Assembly: GCF_010726245.1 (NCBI RefSeq)
Contig: NZ_AP022561.1
Span: 2,604,001-2,668,000, forward strand
DNA length: 64,000 nucleotides
Source: Mycolicibacterium aichiense
GTDB taxonomy: Bacteria > Actinomycetota > Actinomycetes > Mycobacteriales > Mycobacteriaceae
Direction: 5' to 3'
The position numbers were made by a program, and so were the translations under genes. This document shows, in pieces, positions 1 through 8,356 of the stretch. The notes below the pieces were generated by a model. The model searched no databases. It saw only the letters and a list, made by a program, of their open reading frames with translations, and was not told the origin of the DNA. Every line of letters starts with the position of its first letter. Within the stretch, counting starts at the first letter, position 1.

Positions 1-1
1 G

Positions 2-1333
2 CGAACGTATTTCGCCGAGGGTGGCGCCGGCGTCGGCGCGGCGTTGCGGATCTGGGATGGCGGCCTCGGCATCTGGGGTGCGGTTGCCCTCGGCGGTGTG
101 GGTGCGTGGATTGCCTGCCGGCGCAGAGGGATTCCGTTGCCCGCGTTCGGCGATGCGATCGCGCCGGGAATTGTGTTGGCGCAGGCGATCGGCCGGCTCG
201 GGAACTACTTCAACCAGGAGCTGTACGGCCGCGAGACCACCGTGCCGTGGGGGATGGAGATCTTCTACCGGCGGGACTCCTCCGGGATGGTCGACGTGCA
301 CTCCCTCGACGGGGTGTCGACCGGGCAGGTCGCCGCGGTGGTGCAGCCGACGTTCCTCTACGAGCTGCTGTGGAACGTGCTGGTGTTCCTCTTCCTGATC
401 TGGATCGACCGGCGGTTCAAGATCGGCCACGGCCGGCTGTTCGCGGCGTATGTGGCGGCGTACTGCATCGGCCGATTCTGGGTCGAGTTGTTGCGCGACG
501 ACACCGCCACCCATATCGCGGGTATCCGGGTGAACTCGTTCACGTCGGTGTTCGTGTTCATCGGTGCGATTGTGTACATCCTGTTGGCGCCCAAGGGCCG
601 CGAGGATCCGACCACGTTGGGCGGTGAGCACGCGGCGGCCGGTGAGCCCGACGAGGAGTCGCCGGCCGAGCGGATGGCCGAGGATTTGGTGGCGGTCGCG
701 ACGGGCGGAGGTATTGTCGCCGCCGCGACCGTGGCAGCCGAGCATGACTCCGAAGACGCCGCCGCTGTTGGCGATACGGAGGAGGCTGAGCCCGAGGCGG
801 AGCCAGAAGCTGCGGCCGAGCCAGAGGCGGAGCCTGAGGCCCAAGCCGAGCCCGAGCCTGAGCCTGAGGCTGAGGCTGAACCGGAAGCCGAGCCCGAGCC
901 GGAAGCCGCGCCTGAGGCTGACGCCGAACCGACCGCCGAAGCTGAGGCGGAGCCCGAGGCCGAACCCGAGCCGGAGCCGGAAGCCGAGCCGACTGCCGAA
1001 GCTGAGGCGGAGCCCGAGTCTGAGGCCGAAGCCGAACCCACTGCTGAAGCTGAGCCCGAGCCGGAAGCCGCGCCTGAGGCTGACGCCGAACCGACTGCTG
1101 AAGCCGAGCCGACTGCTGAAGCTGAGCCCGAGCCGGAGCAGGAAGCTAAGCCGGAAGCCGAGCCCGAGCCGGAGCCCGAGCCCGAGCCCGAGGCTGAAGC
1201 AGAACCGGCTGCTGAGCCCGAGCCGGAATCCAAGCCCGAGCCCGAACTCGTGCCCGCACCTGCGCAGCAACCCCGCGGATTCCGCACGGTCGTCCGCCGC
1301 GTGCTCTGGGGCGTCGAAGTCCACCGCGACTGA
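2..1333 (+). CDS. lgt: Prolipoprotein diacylglyceryl transferase, 5'-truncated by window edge, with long Pro/Glu/Ala tail
   Basis: Transfers diacylglycerol from phosphatidylglycerol to the lipobox cysteine of prolipoproteins in the plasma membrane. The frame is open from base 2, so the N-terminal part lies upstream. The Lgt signature [13 protein letters not shown] is encoded near bases 190-228, followed by the family's WGMEIFYR stretch and C-terminal membrane segments (about 355-600). The conserved enzyme ends near base 600. About 240 further residues are low complexity, dominated by Ala, Glu and Pro (PEAEPE-type repeats, about 780-1260), and end in a basic segment [13 protein letters not shown]. 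Long acidic tails on Lgt are known in mycobacteria as far as I recall; their role is unknown to me. The identity is firm; the start is not visible. Confidence 0.95.
   Translation, partial: RTYFAEGGAGVGAALRIWDGGLGIWGAVALGGVGAWIACRRRGIPLPAFGDAIAPGIVLAQAIGRLGNYFNQELYGRETTVPWGMEIFYRRDSSGMVDVHSLDGVSTGQVAAVVQPTFLYELLWNVLVFLFLIWIDRRFKIGHGRLFAAYVAAYCIGRFWVELLRDDTATHIAGIRVNSFTSVFVFIGAIVYILLAPKGREDPTTLGGEHAAAGEPDEESPAERMAEDLVAVATGGGIVAAATVAAEHDSEDAAAVGDTEEAEPEAEPEAAAEPEAEPEAQAEPEPEPEAEAEPEAEPEPEAAPEADAEPTAEAEAEPEAEPEPEPEAEPTAEAEAEPESEAEAEPTAEAEPEPEAAPEADAEPTAEAEPTAEAEPEPEQEAKPEAEPEPEPEPEPEAEAEPAAEPEPESKPEPELVPAPAQQPRGFRTVVRRVLWGVEVHRD
890..1095 (+). repeat. 44-bp exact direct repeat within the lgt acidic tail
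   Basis: Bases 890-933 and 1052-1095 are identical over 44 bases and lie 162 bases (54 codons) apart, so the duplication keeps frame. They encode the same Glu-Pro-Glu-Pro-Glu-Ala-Ala-Pro block. Many shorter GAGCC/GAAGCC units surround them. This suggests the tail changes length by in-frame recombination or slippage (inference). Confidence 0.85.
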
Positions 1334-1360
1334 CGTTGCTTGCATTCTGCTCGGCAACGT
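1333..1360 (+). terminator. Possible hairpin after lgt
   Basis: A 7-bp inverted repeat, ACGTTGC (1333-1339) and GCAACGT (1354-1360), with a 14-base loop overlaps the end of lgt. There is no T-run, as is common for mycobacterial hairpins, so terminator function is only a suggestion. Confidence 0.35.
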
Positions 1361-1387
1361 AGCTTCCAGCGCGAGCACTCAAATTGA

Positions 1388-1401
1388 CGTAGTCGACTAC
1401 G
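1388..1401. promoter_or_regulatory. 14-bp perfect palindrome upstream of the secreted FN3 protein
   Basis: CGTAGTCGACTACG is its own reverse complement. It lies just upstream of the likely promoter of the next gene (TAGGCT at 1427-1432), where an operator could sit. No regulator gene adjoins it, so the binding protein is unknown. Confidence 0.4.
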
Positions 1402-1426
1402 CGGGACAAGCCGTGGTCGCGACCCC

Positions 1427-1432
1427 TAGGCT
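1427..1432 (+). promoter_or_regulatory. Putative -10 box (TAGGCT)
   Basis: TAGGCT fits the mycobacterial TANNNT -10 pattern. It lies 47 bases before the ATG at 1480, leaving a leader of about 40 bases that contains the ribosome site GAAGGAG. Confidence 0.4.
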
Positions 1433-1479
1433 TCGCTCGAGTTCCCAGCATCCTGGCAGGAACTCCGAAGGAGCCCCAC

Positions 1480-2958
1480 ATGAGCTATTCCCGGTATGTC
1501 GGTCGCGTCGGCGGGCTCGCCGTAGCCCTCGGGATCGGTGCAGCAATCGGGACCGCATGTGCGGTCGCGTCCGCGGATGACACCGGTGCGAGCTCGTCGC
1601 GCCAGCACAGCCAGGCTGGATCGAGTCGGCAGGCGACCGGTCCGCGGTCCGCAGCAGTCAGGCCGCGCGTGGCAGCTCCGAGACTCGCCGCCGGGCCTCG
1701 CGTTGCCAAAGCCCGGGCTGCGGCGTCTCCTTCGGCGCCCGGTCCGACCGGGACTCTCGAGCCAGTTCTGCTGACTGTCGCCCAATCAGGCCGTGAGCGC
1801 TTCAGGGTCACACCGGCCGCGGCGCAGGCGGCTGCATCCACGCCGACGGGCACGTGGGTCGACATCATCAACAATCACTACGACCGGATCGCCCAACAAG
1901 GCCTGGGCACGTACTTGGGAATGAACTCGCCCTATGGCGACGATCTTGTCGACCCGACCGGCATTCTCGATGTGGCATACAACTTTTCGGCGGATAAAGA
2001 GACTGTGCTGACCGAATCGTTCCGGTTCACAGCAGAGCCGTACACCAAGCCGGTATGGAATTGGTCGATCCAGAACTTCGACACTGTCCCCAGCACGAAC
2101 CTCGATATGTACTTGGTCAAGATCGATCCCACAAGCTACGCGATCGTGGGCGTCCACAAAATGACGCCGGGGCTCTTCACCGTGAAATACCAAGGGCGCG
2201 ATCCCTATACCGAGTTCGTCGCCATCGCGGTGGTCAAGGGAACCACCATTGGAGAGTTCGACGGCGTGCCCGACATCGTCCCCATCAAGCCAGGCGACCC
2301 CGGCGATCCCGGCAACCCCGGTCCGGGCCCCGGCGATGGCGTTCCGCTGACCCCGCCTGTACTGACGACGCGCGACATCACCGCGCATTCCGTCGAACTC
2401 GTGCCTGACAAAGACGGCAGCGACGACACCCGGGTGGTCGGGTACAACATCTATCGCGATGGGGTGAAGGTCAACGACAAAGTCGTCTCGACGATCTTCA
2501 CCTTCACCGACGAGGACCTGGACGCGGATGTGACCTACACCTACACAGCGCGCTCCGTCGACGCCGGGGGCAAGGAGAGCCTGGACAGCAATGCCCTGAA
2601 GGTCACCACATACTCAGACGCCGAGAAGCCGGGCTTCCTGATCAGGCTGCGCGACAAAGTGCGGGACTACTTCGTGCCGAACGAGGACGGGCAGAACGGT
2701 CCGTTCGAGGTGTGGATCGAGGCCACGCACAACCTGGTATCCGTAATTCCAGGCGCAGGAGCGCTTTTCGACGCTGTGACGATACCTATCGATCTCATTC
2801 AACTGGTTGCGGCGGCAGTACGGGGCGACCGCGCCGATGTCACCGATGAGGTCAAGGATCTTGGGAACGACCTGGTGAACGCGATTGGCCTGCCGCAGAC
2901 ATTGAAGCTCTTCAAGGCCGTCGACGAGTCCGCGAAGGCGTCGAACGGCCGTCTCTGA
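1480..2958 (+). CDS. Secreted protein with fibronectin type III domain, function unknown
   Basis: 492 residues. The N-terminus has a charged start, a hydrophobic core (GGLAVALGIGAAIG) and an Ala-Ser-Ala site near residue 32, so it is probably a Sec-exported protein. An Ala/Ser/Arg-rich linker follows to about residue 110, then a globular region (about 122-265) of unknown fold. A Pro-Gly-Asp repeat linker (271-287) leads to an FN3-type domain (about 290-378, with YNIYRDGVKV and YTYTARSVD strands). The C-terminal 110 residues contain a hydrophobic segment near 425-450. GAAGGAG precedes the ATG. I do not recognise a named family for the whole protein. Confidence 0.8.
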   Translation: MSYSRYVGRVGGLAVALGIGAAIGTACAVASADDTGASSSRQHSQAGSSRQATGPRSAAVRPRVAAPRLAAGPRVAKARAAASPSAPGPTGTLEPVLLTVAQSGRERFRVTPAAAQAAASTPTGTWVDIINNHYDRIAQQGLGTYLGMNSPYGDDLVDPTGILDVAYNFSADKETVLTESFRFTAEPYTKPVWNWSIQNFDTVPSTNLDMYLVKIDPTSYAIVGVHKMTPGLFTVKYQGRDPYTEFVAIAVVKGTTIGEFDGVPDIVPIKPGDPGDPGNPGPGPGDGVPLTPPVLTTRDITAHSVELVPDKDGSDDTRVVGYNIYRDGVKVNDKVVSTIFTFTDEDLDADVTYTYTARSVDAGGKESLDSNALKVTTYSDAEKPGFLIRLRDKVRDYFVPNEDGQNGPFEVWIEATHNLVSVIPGAGALFDAVTIPIDLIQLVAAAVRGDRADVTDEVKDLGNDLVNAIGLPQTLKLFKAVDESAKASNGRL

Positions 2959-2976
2959 CGGTTCTGTCGGAGTGGG

Positions 2977-3585
2977 CTAGGGCGGTGCTGAGAACGTACT
3001 GACCACACCGAGGATCATGTCGAGGGTTGCCTGTTCGGCGGCAATGCGTACCTCTGGCGACTGGTGGTCTTGGCGTTCCAGATCGGCAAGTAGGGCGAAC
3101 ACGACGGTGATCAAACCGCGAATGCGAATTGCGCGATCCACGCCGGATTCTGGTGCGATGGCGGTGATACGACCGACGATCAGTGTCGTCGCAGCCCAAT
3201 CGGGTCGCCCGACGAGTTCGACGCCGGGGTAGTCGCGAACCTTTTCCATGAAGCGAGCGTGGTAGCTGTTCGGCTTGGCGCGCTGGTATTCGAAGACCGG
3301 TCCCAGCAGTGCCTCGAGAAGTTCGCGCGCGGTGGCGGTCGCCGTGGCCTCAAGCGCGGCGAGCCGTTCCAGGCGTCGTGGTTCGAAGATCTTCTGCCGT
3401 GCTTCGATGACCGCTGCGATCAACTCGTCGCGAGTGCCGAAGTGATACCGGATGGCGGCACTGTTCCGCTGGCCTGCCTCGGTGACCACCTGCCTCAACG
3501 ACACTGCGGGTCCCTGTTCGGCGATCAGCCGTTCAGCCGCGTCGATGAGCGCGGACCGTCCCGGTCGCTGGCTGCCGTCGTCCAC
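2977..3585 (-). CDS. TetR-family transcriptional regulator
   Basis: 202 residues, GTG start. The N-terminal helix-turn-helix domain (residues about 10-57) reads as typical TetR, ending in AIRYHFGTRDELIAAVI. The remainder is a ligand-binding helical domain without an obvious subgroup marker. It is divergent from the phosphotransferase gene at 3675, with an AT-rich gap holding a small inverted repeat, so self-regulation and control of the neighbour are likely (inference). Confidence 0.88.
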   Translation of the reverse strand: MDDGSQRPGRSALIDAAERLIAEQGPAVSLRQVVTEAGQRNSAAIRYHFGTRDELIAAVIEARQKIFEPRRLERLAALEATATATARELLEALLGPVFEYQRAKPNSYHARFMEKVRDYPGVELVGRPDWAATTLIVGRITAIAPESGVDRAIRIRGLITVVFALLADLERQDHQSPEVRIAAEQATLDMILGVVSTFSAPP

Positions 3586-3599
3586 TGGCAGACAGTATC

Positions 3600-3612
3600 A
3601 CAATCGTATTGT
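3600..3612. promoter_or_regulatory. Inverted repeat ACAAT-N3-ATTGT, candidate TetR operator
   Basis: Five-base arms around a CGT centre lie in the divergent gap between the TetR gene and the phosphotransferase gene, 15 bases upstream of the regulator's start. A TTGACA hexamer overlaps it on the minus strand. Short arms make this a moderate candidate. Confidence 0.4.
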
Positions 3613-3674
3613 CAAAATAACCCATATGTATTAGCTTCTGACGGGATTGTTCCGTCTGTCCGCGTGGAGGTGCG

Positions 3675-4784
3675 ATGTCTGGCTTGGGTGCGATACCTGC
3701 TGATGCAAAGGAGCTCACCCCCGATCTGCTGGAGCGGTTGATCGACACGCTCAATCCCGGGGTATCGGTGCGCGACGTCAGCGTGCGCCGCGTGTGGCAA
3801 TGGGGTGAGGGGGACGCAGTGTCCACCGCGGGACGAGTGGATCTGGAGCTGACCTACGGTGGGGCTGAGAATGGGCTACCGACAAACGTCGTGCTCAAGG
3901 TGGCGCGCCCGGAGCTGCCCGCGTTCCCGCTGTACCGCAACGAAGTTGCCGCATACAGCCGGCTGCAGCCCTGGCGATTTCTCAGAACTCCGCGATGCCT
4001 CGGCGCGTGGTTCGACGAGCGCACTGGAAGCTTCGGGTTGGCGCTCGACGACCTGACCACCTCGGGGGCTCGCTTCGCTTCGGCCGCTGCCTCACCGTCG
4101 ATGGCAAGCATCGAAAACGCCATCGAGCAGCTGGCAGCACTGCACGCTCGGAACTGGGGCACCCGTGTCGATTGGTCGTCGTCGGAACTGGAATGGGCGC
4201 AAACTCATGTGGCGGGCGAGTTGCACGACCTGTTCAACCATCCCGATCTGGTGCCGGCGATGATCGCTGACGAGGTTGCCAACACCGGTCACAAGCGAGA
4301 GTTGGTGCAATCGGTCGGCGAGAGTGCGGATTCCCTGTTCGACAAGGTTCGGCTGGTCCAGCAGCACCAGTCCGGACTGCAGCAGACGCTCGTGCACGGA
4401 GATTGCCACGTGGGCAACACCTTTGTGCTCCCCGACCAAACGATGGGGTTCATCGACTGGCAGTTGAGCGTGCGCGGCTACTACATGCATGACCTCTCGT
4501 ACTTGATCACCACCGGACTCGACGTGACGCTGCGGCGCGAGCACGAAAGACGCCTAATCGAACTGCACCGCGATCTGCTCTGCCAACACGGTGTCGACGA
4601 TCTTCCCACGCTGGCCGAGGCATTCGACGAGCATCGGCGCGCCCAGGCCTGGAACACCTACATCGGGTGGTTGACGTGTCCGGTAGAGAACTACGGCTGG
4701 GAAATCAACGTGGCCAATCATATTCGGCTTCTGACCGCATATCGCGACCTCGATAGCGCGGCGGCGATCGAGGACATTCGGTGA
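3675..4784 (+). CDS. Phosphotransferase family (APH/EcKinase-like) protein
   Basis: 369 residues. It has the protein-kinase-like fold of the aminoglycoside/choline phosphotransferase superfamily. The catalytic loop HGDCHVGN (residues 241-248, with Asp243 as base and Asn248) is followed by IDWQ, whose Asp261 is the metal ligand. The substrate is unknown; in actinobacteria many of these sit beside lipid or steroid metabolism genes. Start chosen at ATG behind GTGGAGG. Its stop overlaps the next start (GTGA at 4781), so the two genes are translationally coupled. Confidence 0.85.
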   Translation: MSGLGAIPADAKELTPDLLERLIDTLNPGVSVRDVSVRRVWQWGEGDAVSTAGRVDLELTYGGAENGLPTNVVLKVARPELPAFPLYRNEVAAYSRLQPWRFLRTPRCLGAWFDERTGSFGLALDDLTTSGARFASAAASPSMASIENAIEQLAALHARNWGTRVDWSSSELEWAQTHVAGELHDLFNHPDLVPAMIADEVANTGHKRELVQSVGESADSLFDKVRLVQQHQSGLQQTLVHGDCHVGNTFVLPDQTMGFIDWQLSVRGYYMHDLSYLITTGLDVTLRREHERRLIELHRDLLCQHGVDDLPTLAEAFDEHRRAQAWNTYIGWLTCPVENYGWEINVANHIRLLTAYRDLDSAAAIEDIR

Positions 4785-5341
4785 ATGTGGACAAGCGACT
4801 CCAGCGCCTGATCGACAAGGACGAGATCCGGGAATTGGCCCTGAGGTATTGTCGCGGTGTCGATCGCAAGGATCCATCGTTGTTGCGGTCGCTGTACACC
4901 AGCGACGGGATCGACAACCACGCCAACATCTTTCGTGGCAGCGCCGATGCTTACGTCGATTTTCTGGAGTCATCGTTTCAGTTCATCCAGATCGGAGCGC
5001 ACTATGTCTGCAACCATCTGATCGAACTGGACGGTGACGAGGCCAGCGGCGAGGTCTACGCGCTCGGCTATCACATCCTGCCCAGCGCCGATGGCCCACC
5101 GATCGAGTCGTTCGTTGGTGTGCGCTATCTGGACCGCTACCGACGAGAAGATGGTGAATGGCGTTTTGCCAGTAGGGAAGTGGTCGTCGACCTGGACCGA
5201 AGCCGTACCGTCGAACACTGCGGCGCGGGTTTGGTCGACCCACAGGAGGATCTGTCCTACCGAGTGCTGCACGGTGAGCGTTTTCGTCGGTGCAGCAGTA
5301 ATTACGATGAGTCCGCCCGCTTGGGGATGCCCACCGACTGA
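4781..5341 (+). CDS. SnoaL/NTF2-like protein
   Basis: 186 residues. The opening (DKDEIRELALRYCRGVDRKD, then LYTSDGIDNH) is the usual beginning of SnoaL_4-type NTF2 folds, a cone-shaped barrel used by dehydratases, isomerases and ring-hydroxylating enzyme subunits. The reaction is unknown. It starts inside the stop of the phosphotransferase gene, so the two are co-expressed. Its 3' end overlaps the convergent TetR gene by 40 bases. Confidence 0.8.
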   Translation: MNVDKRLQRLIDKDEIRELALRYCRGVDRKDPSLLRSLYTSDGIDNHANIFRGSADAYVDFLESSFQFIQIGAHYVCNHLIELDGDEASGEVYALGYHILPSADGPPIESFVGVRYLDRYRREDGEWRFASREVVVDLDRSRTVEHCGAGLVDPQEDLSYRVLHGERFRRCSSNYDESARLGMPTD

Positions 5342-5925
5342 AGTGCGCCCAGCACGATGCGGACCGACGAATCGACGAGCTCCTCGTCGAGCGGGTGGTT
5401 CTCCAGGAGTGCGCGCATATACGACGGCGCGACCAGTGCCTCGATCAGCAGGTGGGCGTCGGTGTTGCTCGCGATCTCCCCGCGGTCGATGGCCCGTTCG
5501 ACGATCAGCTTGGCATCAGCGAAACGGGCGTCGAAGAATGCGGACTTTCCGGCCCTCACCGAGCCGTCCTCATCGTGATCGATAGCTGCCGCACTTCGAA
5601 CCACACGCAGCACTTCAGGCCTCTTCAGTAGTGCGACGATCTGCGTCAATAGCGCTCGAAGGTCTCCGTCGAGGGTTCCCGTGTCGGGCAACGGGTTATC
5701 GGTCTCCGTGAGCTTGAGCAATGCGGCCGCGGTGAGGTGGTTGGTAGTGGGCCAGCGCCGGTACACCGTGGTCTCCGCTACGCCGGCGGCCTGGGCGACG
5801 CCGCGGATTGTCAGTCCCTGATACCCGACGTCGAGCAACTGGGCCAGGGCGGCTTGGGCGACAGCATCCTGGACGCGGGCAGACCGACCCCCTGGGCGTC
5901 GCCGCGGATTTCTCGATTCGTCCAC
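5302..5925 (-). CDS. TetR-family regulator, likely repressor of the three-paralogue operon
   Basis: 207 residues, GTG start with AAAGGA about 7 bases upstream. The HTH domain (about 16-65) contains LTIRGVAQAAGVAETTVYRRW, a typical TetR recognition helix region. The C-terminal domain resembles TetR_C types that bind small hydrophobic molecules, but the ligand is unknown. It is divergent from 6048 across a gap that carries a perfect 10+7+10 inverted repeat, which makes it the natural candidate to bind there. The first Met-like in-frame codon is the GTG used here. Confidence 0.88.
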   Translation of the reverse strand: MDESRNPRRRPGGRSARVQDAVAQAALAQLLDVGYQGLTIRGVAQAAGVAETTVYRRWPTTNHLTAAALLKLTETDNPLPDTGTLDGDLRALLTQIVALLKRPEVLRVVRSAAAIDHDEDGSVRAGKSAFFDARFADAKLIVERAIDRGEIASNTDAHLLIEALVAPSYMRALLENHPLDEELVDSSVRIVLGALQSVGIPKRADSS

Positions 5926-6013
5926 ACCTGCATCCTTTCTGACTCGCGGCTGCTCTGGGCTGTCTGCGCCGAGGTTGAGGACGTTGACGCGCGTGGGGGC
6001 ATGACCTAGAGTC

Positions 6014-6040
6014 CCTAACGCTAGACACTATAGCGTTAGG
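6014..6040. promoter_or_regulatory. 27-bp perfect inverted repeat, candidate TetR operator
   Basis: Arms CCTAACGCTA (6014-6023) and TAGCGTTAGG (6031-6040) are exact reverse complements with a 7-base spacer. Each arm contains TAGCGT on the outward strand, a TANNNT -10 match, so one site could block divergent transcription of the TetR gene and the 6048 gene. The right arm ends inside the AGGAG ribosome site of the downstream gene. Confidence 0.75.
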
Positions 6041-6047
6041 AGTGGAG

Positions 6048-6785
6048 ATGGCGGTTGCCGAACTGGCGATAGTCGCGAGTATCAACGGTAAGAAGTTCCC
6101 GCGTGCCGACGTGCTGGCATGGGAGGACAAGCGAATCGACGCCGCGGCGAAGAAGATTGGCGTGGTGCCGCCGTCCCCGGGTGAAGTGGCTGCCCGCCGT
6201 GAGGAGTTCGTACAGATCAAACAGGCACTCGGCAACGATGAACTGCACCGTCGCCTGGCCCGGAGCGCCACTATCGCGGACCGGATGGCAACAGCTCAGG
6301 CAAGTCTCACCGACCGGCGGCGCCTGTGTATGACCGAATTGTTCGTGCCAGGGGGCTCGGCCGAACAATTCACCGCATGGTTCAACGACATCACCTTCTC
6401 CTCGAACGAGTACGAGATGGTCCGTGCGTGTCCTGATCACTTCGTGCTCCGGTTCGTCGGCGGCAAGCAGGAGGTGCTGGAAACCAACGGGGGCAGCCCC
6501 TTGACCGCACTTTTCGACATCGACTACGACGACATCTCCTCGATCACCACACCCGTGGACCCGGCATTTCCCTACCGGCTTGACGGGGTGGCCATCGGAT
6601 CCAACGGCAAGCCGATCGGCAGTGTTCGTCACCAGTTCCGGGACACGCCGGCAGGCGTCCACGGGCGTCTTCTCGTCGAATTCCCTTTGCCCATGATCGG
6701 AACGGTGATCCGCGGCCATCGCTGGCACCTGGCGTGTGAGTTCTCCAACTGGATCGAAGCCGCCATCGCGGCAGACAAGGGCTGA
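6048..6785 (+). CDS. Uncharacterised protein, paralogue 1 of 3
   Basis: 245 residues from the ATG at 6048, which has AGGAG five bases upstream; a GTG at 6042 is in frame but lies in that ribosome site. It shares blocks with the next two genes. These are an N-terminal motif (NGKKFPRADVLAWEDKRI), a central VRACPDHFVLR, a GSVRHQFRD element and a C-terminal HLACEFSNW. No signal peptide, membrane segment or known catalytic motif is visible, so it is probably cytosolic. I do not recognise the family. It is the first gene of a tight operon that starts at the inverted-repeat operator. Confidence 0.75.
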   Translation: MAVAELAIVASINGKKFPRADVLAWEDKRIDAAAKKIGVVPPSPGEVAARREEFVQIKQALGNDELHRRLARSATIADRMATAQASLTDRRRLCMTELFVPGGSAEQFTAWFNDITFSSNEYEMVRACPDHFVLRFVGGKQEVLETNGGSPLTALFDIDYDDISSITTPVDPAFPYRLDGVAIGSNGKPIGSVRHQFRDTPAGVHGRLLVEFPLPMIGTVIRGHRWHLACEFSNWIEAAIAADKG

Positions 6786-6788
6786 GAG

Positions 6789-7511
6789 ATGACGTTCGAC
6801 ATCGAGGCTGTCATCGACGGACAACGTGTGCCCCGTGCCGCGGTACTCGCCTGGGAGAACCGCCGAATCACCGCCTCGGCCAAGGTCCTCGGAATCCGCG
6901 TCGCACCAGAGGCCGACGTCACGATTCGTCGCGAGGAGCTGGTGCAGGCGAAACTGTCCATCGGTGCGGATGGACTCCTGAAGCGCTTCGCCGCACAGCT
7001 GCGATTCGCCGACTGGAGCGCTCAGTTCGGGAGCCGGCTCACCTCGCGCCGGGCGTTTGTCGCTGCCGATCTGCACGTCACCGGCGGGTCCGCCGGTCAG
7101 CTGGTCGAGTGGTTCGATGAGCAGCTCAAGCTCAACAACCAAGCCGCGATGTTGCGCGCGTGCCCAGACCATTACGTGCTGCGGTCCACGGACGACGGAC
7201 GCCAGCAGGTGATGCAGGCGACGGGCGCCAGCCCGATGCCGAACCAGTTCTTCCTCTCCTACGGTAACGAGGAAGGCTTGGCGAACCCTCGTGAACCTCA
7301 GTACTCCCATCAGATCGTCGCCTCCGCCCGGCTCGCCGACGGCACCCTGGTGGGCGGGGCGCGGATGCAGTTCCGCGACACCGGCACTGGGTTCTTTGCT
7401 CGCTTGATCGAGGAGTTTCCCGCTCTCACACCGGCTTTCATGGTCAAGCAGCAGCAGTGGCACACTGCCTTGGAGTTCTCTAACTGGACCGAGGCCGCGC
7501 ATGCCCGATGA
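6789..7511 (+). CDS. Uncharacterised protein, paralogue 2 of 3
   Basis: 240 residues, starting 3 bases after paralogue 1. It aligns along its whole length with paralogue 1: IDGQRVPRAAVLAWENRRI, then LRACPDHYVLR, then GGARMQFRDTG, then HTALEFSNWTEAA. It is closer to paralogue 1 than to paralogue 3. No transmembrane or export signal is seen. Function unknown; the strict order and spacing suggest the three products are made together and may form a hetero-complex (inference). Confidence 0.75.
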   Translation: MTFDIEAVIDGQRVPRAAVLAWENRRITASAKVLGIRVAPEADVTIRREELVQAKLSIGADGLLKRFAAQLRFADWSAQFGSRLTSRRAFVAADLHVTGGSAGQLVEWFDEQLKLNNQAAMLRACPDHYVLRSTDDGRQQVMQATGASPMPNQFFLSYGNEEGLANPREPQYSHQIVASARLADGTLVGGARMQFRDTGTGFFARLIEEFPALTPAFMVKQQQWHTALEFSNWTEAAHAR

Positions 7512-8277
7512 TCCATTCAGCGCAAAAGTCTTTCTGGGCCGAGAAGTCAGAGCCTTCGAGCTGGCGCGCGCCGAACATGCCCGCTCGGTCTCGGCTGCGC
7601 GGTTGATGGCACGAAACTTCGGCCACACCGGATCGCTGGACCTGATCGAGTCCGGGGAGACCGATCTCGTCGCCATCCGCGACTGCTTGACCGAAGCTCG
7701 GCTGGATGTCGGCACACAGGGGATCGTCCAGGGGCTGCGCCGGCAGCTGGCGGCTTCGCGCTTCGTTGCCCGACTGGGAGCCCACCTCGGCCGCGGACGT
7801 CCTAGGGCGAGCCTAGTGGAGATCGCCTGTAACCGCGGAACTGCCACGGAAGCACGAGATCTCATCGACAATCTGTTCACCGAACCAACGGTCGAAAATC
7901 GGCGGAGAGGTCTGTGGGCGGCACCCCACCACTTCGTCCTCGAACCCGTCGGCGGCGGCGTTCAGGAGATCGTCGAGACTTTTGGGGGCGCCCCGTTCCC
8001 CTCGCACTTCTACGCGCACCATGGCGACAGGTCCGGTTTGAAGCTGCCCGGCAGCCCTGACTATGAACACGAGCTCGTCGGAACGATCCGGCTCGAGGAC
8101 GGAAGACCGATCGGTGGTGTGCGCTACCAATTGCGCAACGAAGGCAACGGGTTTCGTCTACGGGTATGCGACGAAGTCCCGCGCGCATTTCCAACGACCA
8201 TGGTAGAAGTCCACCGGATGAACATCGCCTCCGAGTTCGTCGTCTGGTTCACCGACTGGTTTTCCCATCTCGCTTGA
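7501..8277 (+). CDS. Uncharacterised protein, paralogue 3 of 3 (divergent)
   Basis: 258 residues, overlapping paralogue 2 by 11 bases. The same blocks are present in weaker form: FLGREVRAFELARAEHARSV, WAAPHHFVLEPVGGG, GGVRYQLRNEGNGF and MNIASEFVVWF. The Cys of ACPDH is replaced (AAPHH), and the QFRD element reads QLRN, so this copy has diverged in the most conserved positions and may have a distinct role. Unknown family. Confidence 0.72.
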   Translation: MPDDPFSAKVFLGREVRAFELARAEHARSVSAARLMARNFGHTGSLDLIESGETDLVAIRDCLTEARLDVGTQGIVQGLRRQLAASRFVARLGAHLGRGRPRASLVEIACNRGTATEARDLIDNLFTEPTVENRRRGLWAAPHHFVLEPVGGGVQEIVETFGGAPFPSHFYAHHGDRSGLKLPGSPDYEHELVGTIRLEDGRPIGGVRYQLRNEGNGFRLRVCDEVPRAFPTTMVEVHRMNIASEFVVWFTDWFSHLA

Positions 8278-8356
8278 CCGCTGCGCAAGCACACAATCGT
8301 CTATAAACGCCGCACGTCGAAGCTGTTGTCCGGCAATCATCTGAAGGAGTACAGAC

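Noticed and set aside
358..1287. 309-codon minus-strand frame encoding Ser/Gly/Ala repeats
   Set aside because: It is the antisense of the lgt acidic tail; repeated codons leave other frames open. No ribosome site or family match.
1388..1401. Reading the 14-bp palindrome as a restriction or attachment site
   Set aside because: No repeat copy, integrase or tRNA is near; kept only as a possible operator.
6036..7880. 614-codon minus-strand frame opposite the three paralogues
   Set aside because: The plus-strand genes show mutual similarity and proper spacing with ribosome sites; the minus frame has neither.
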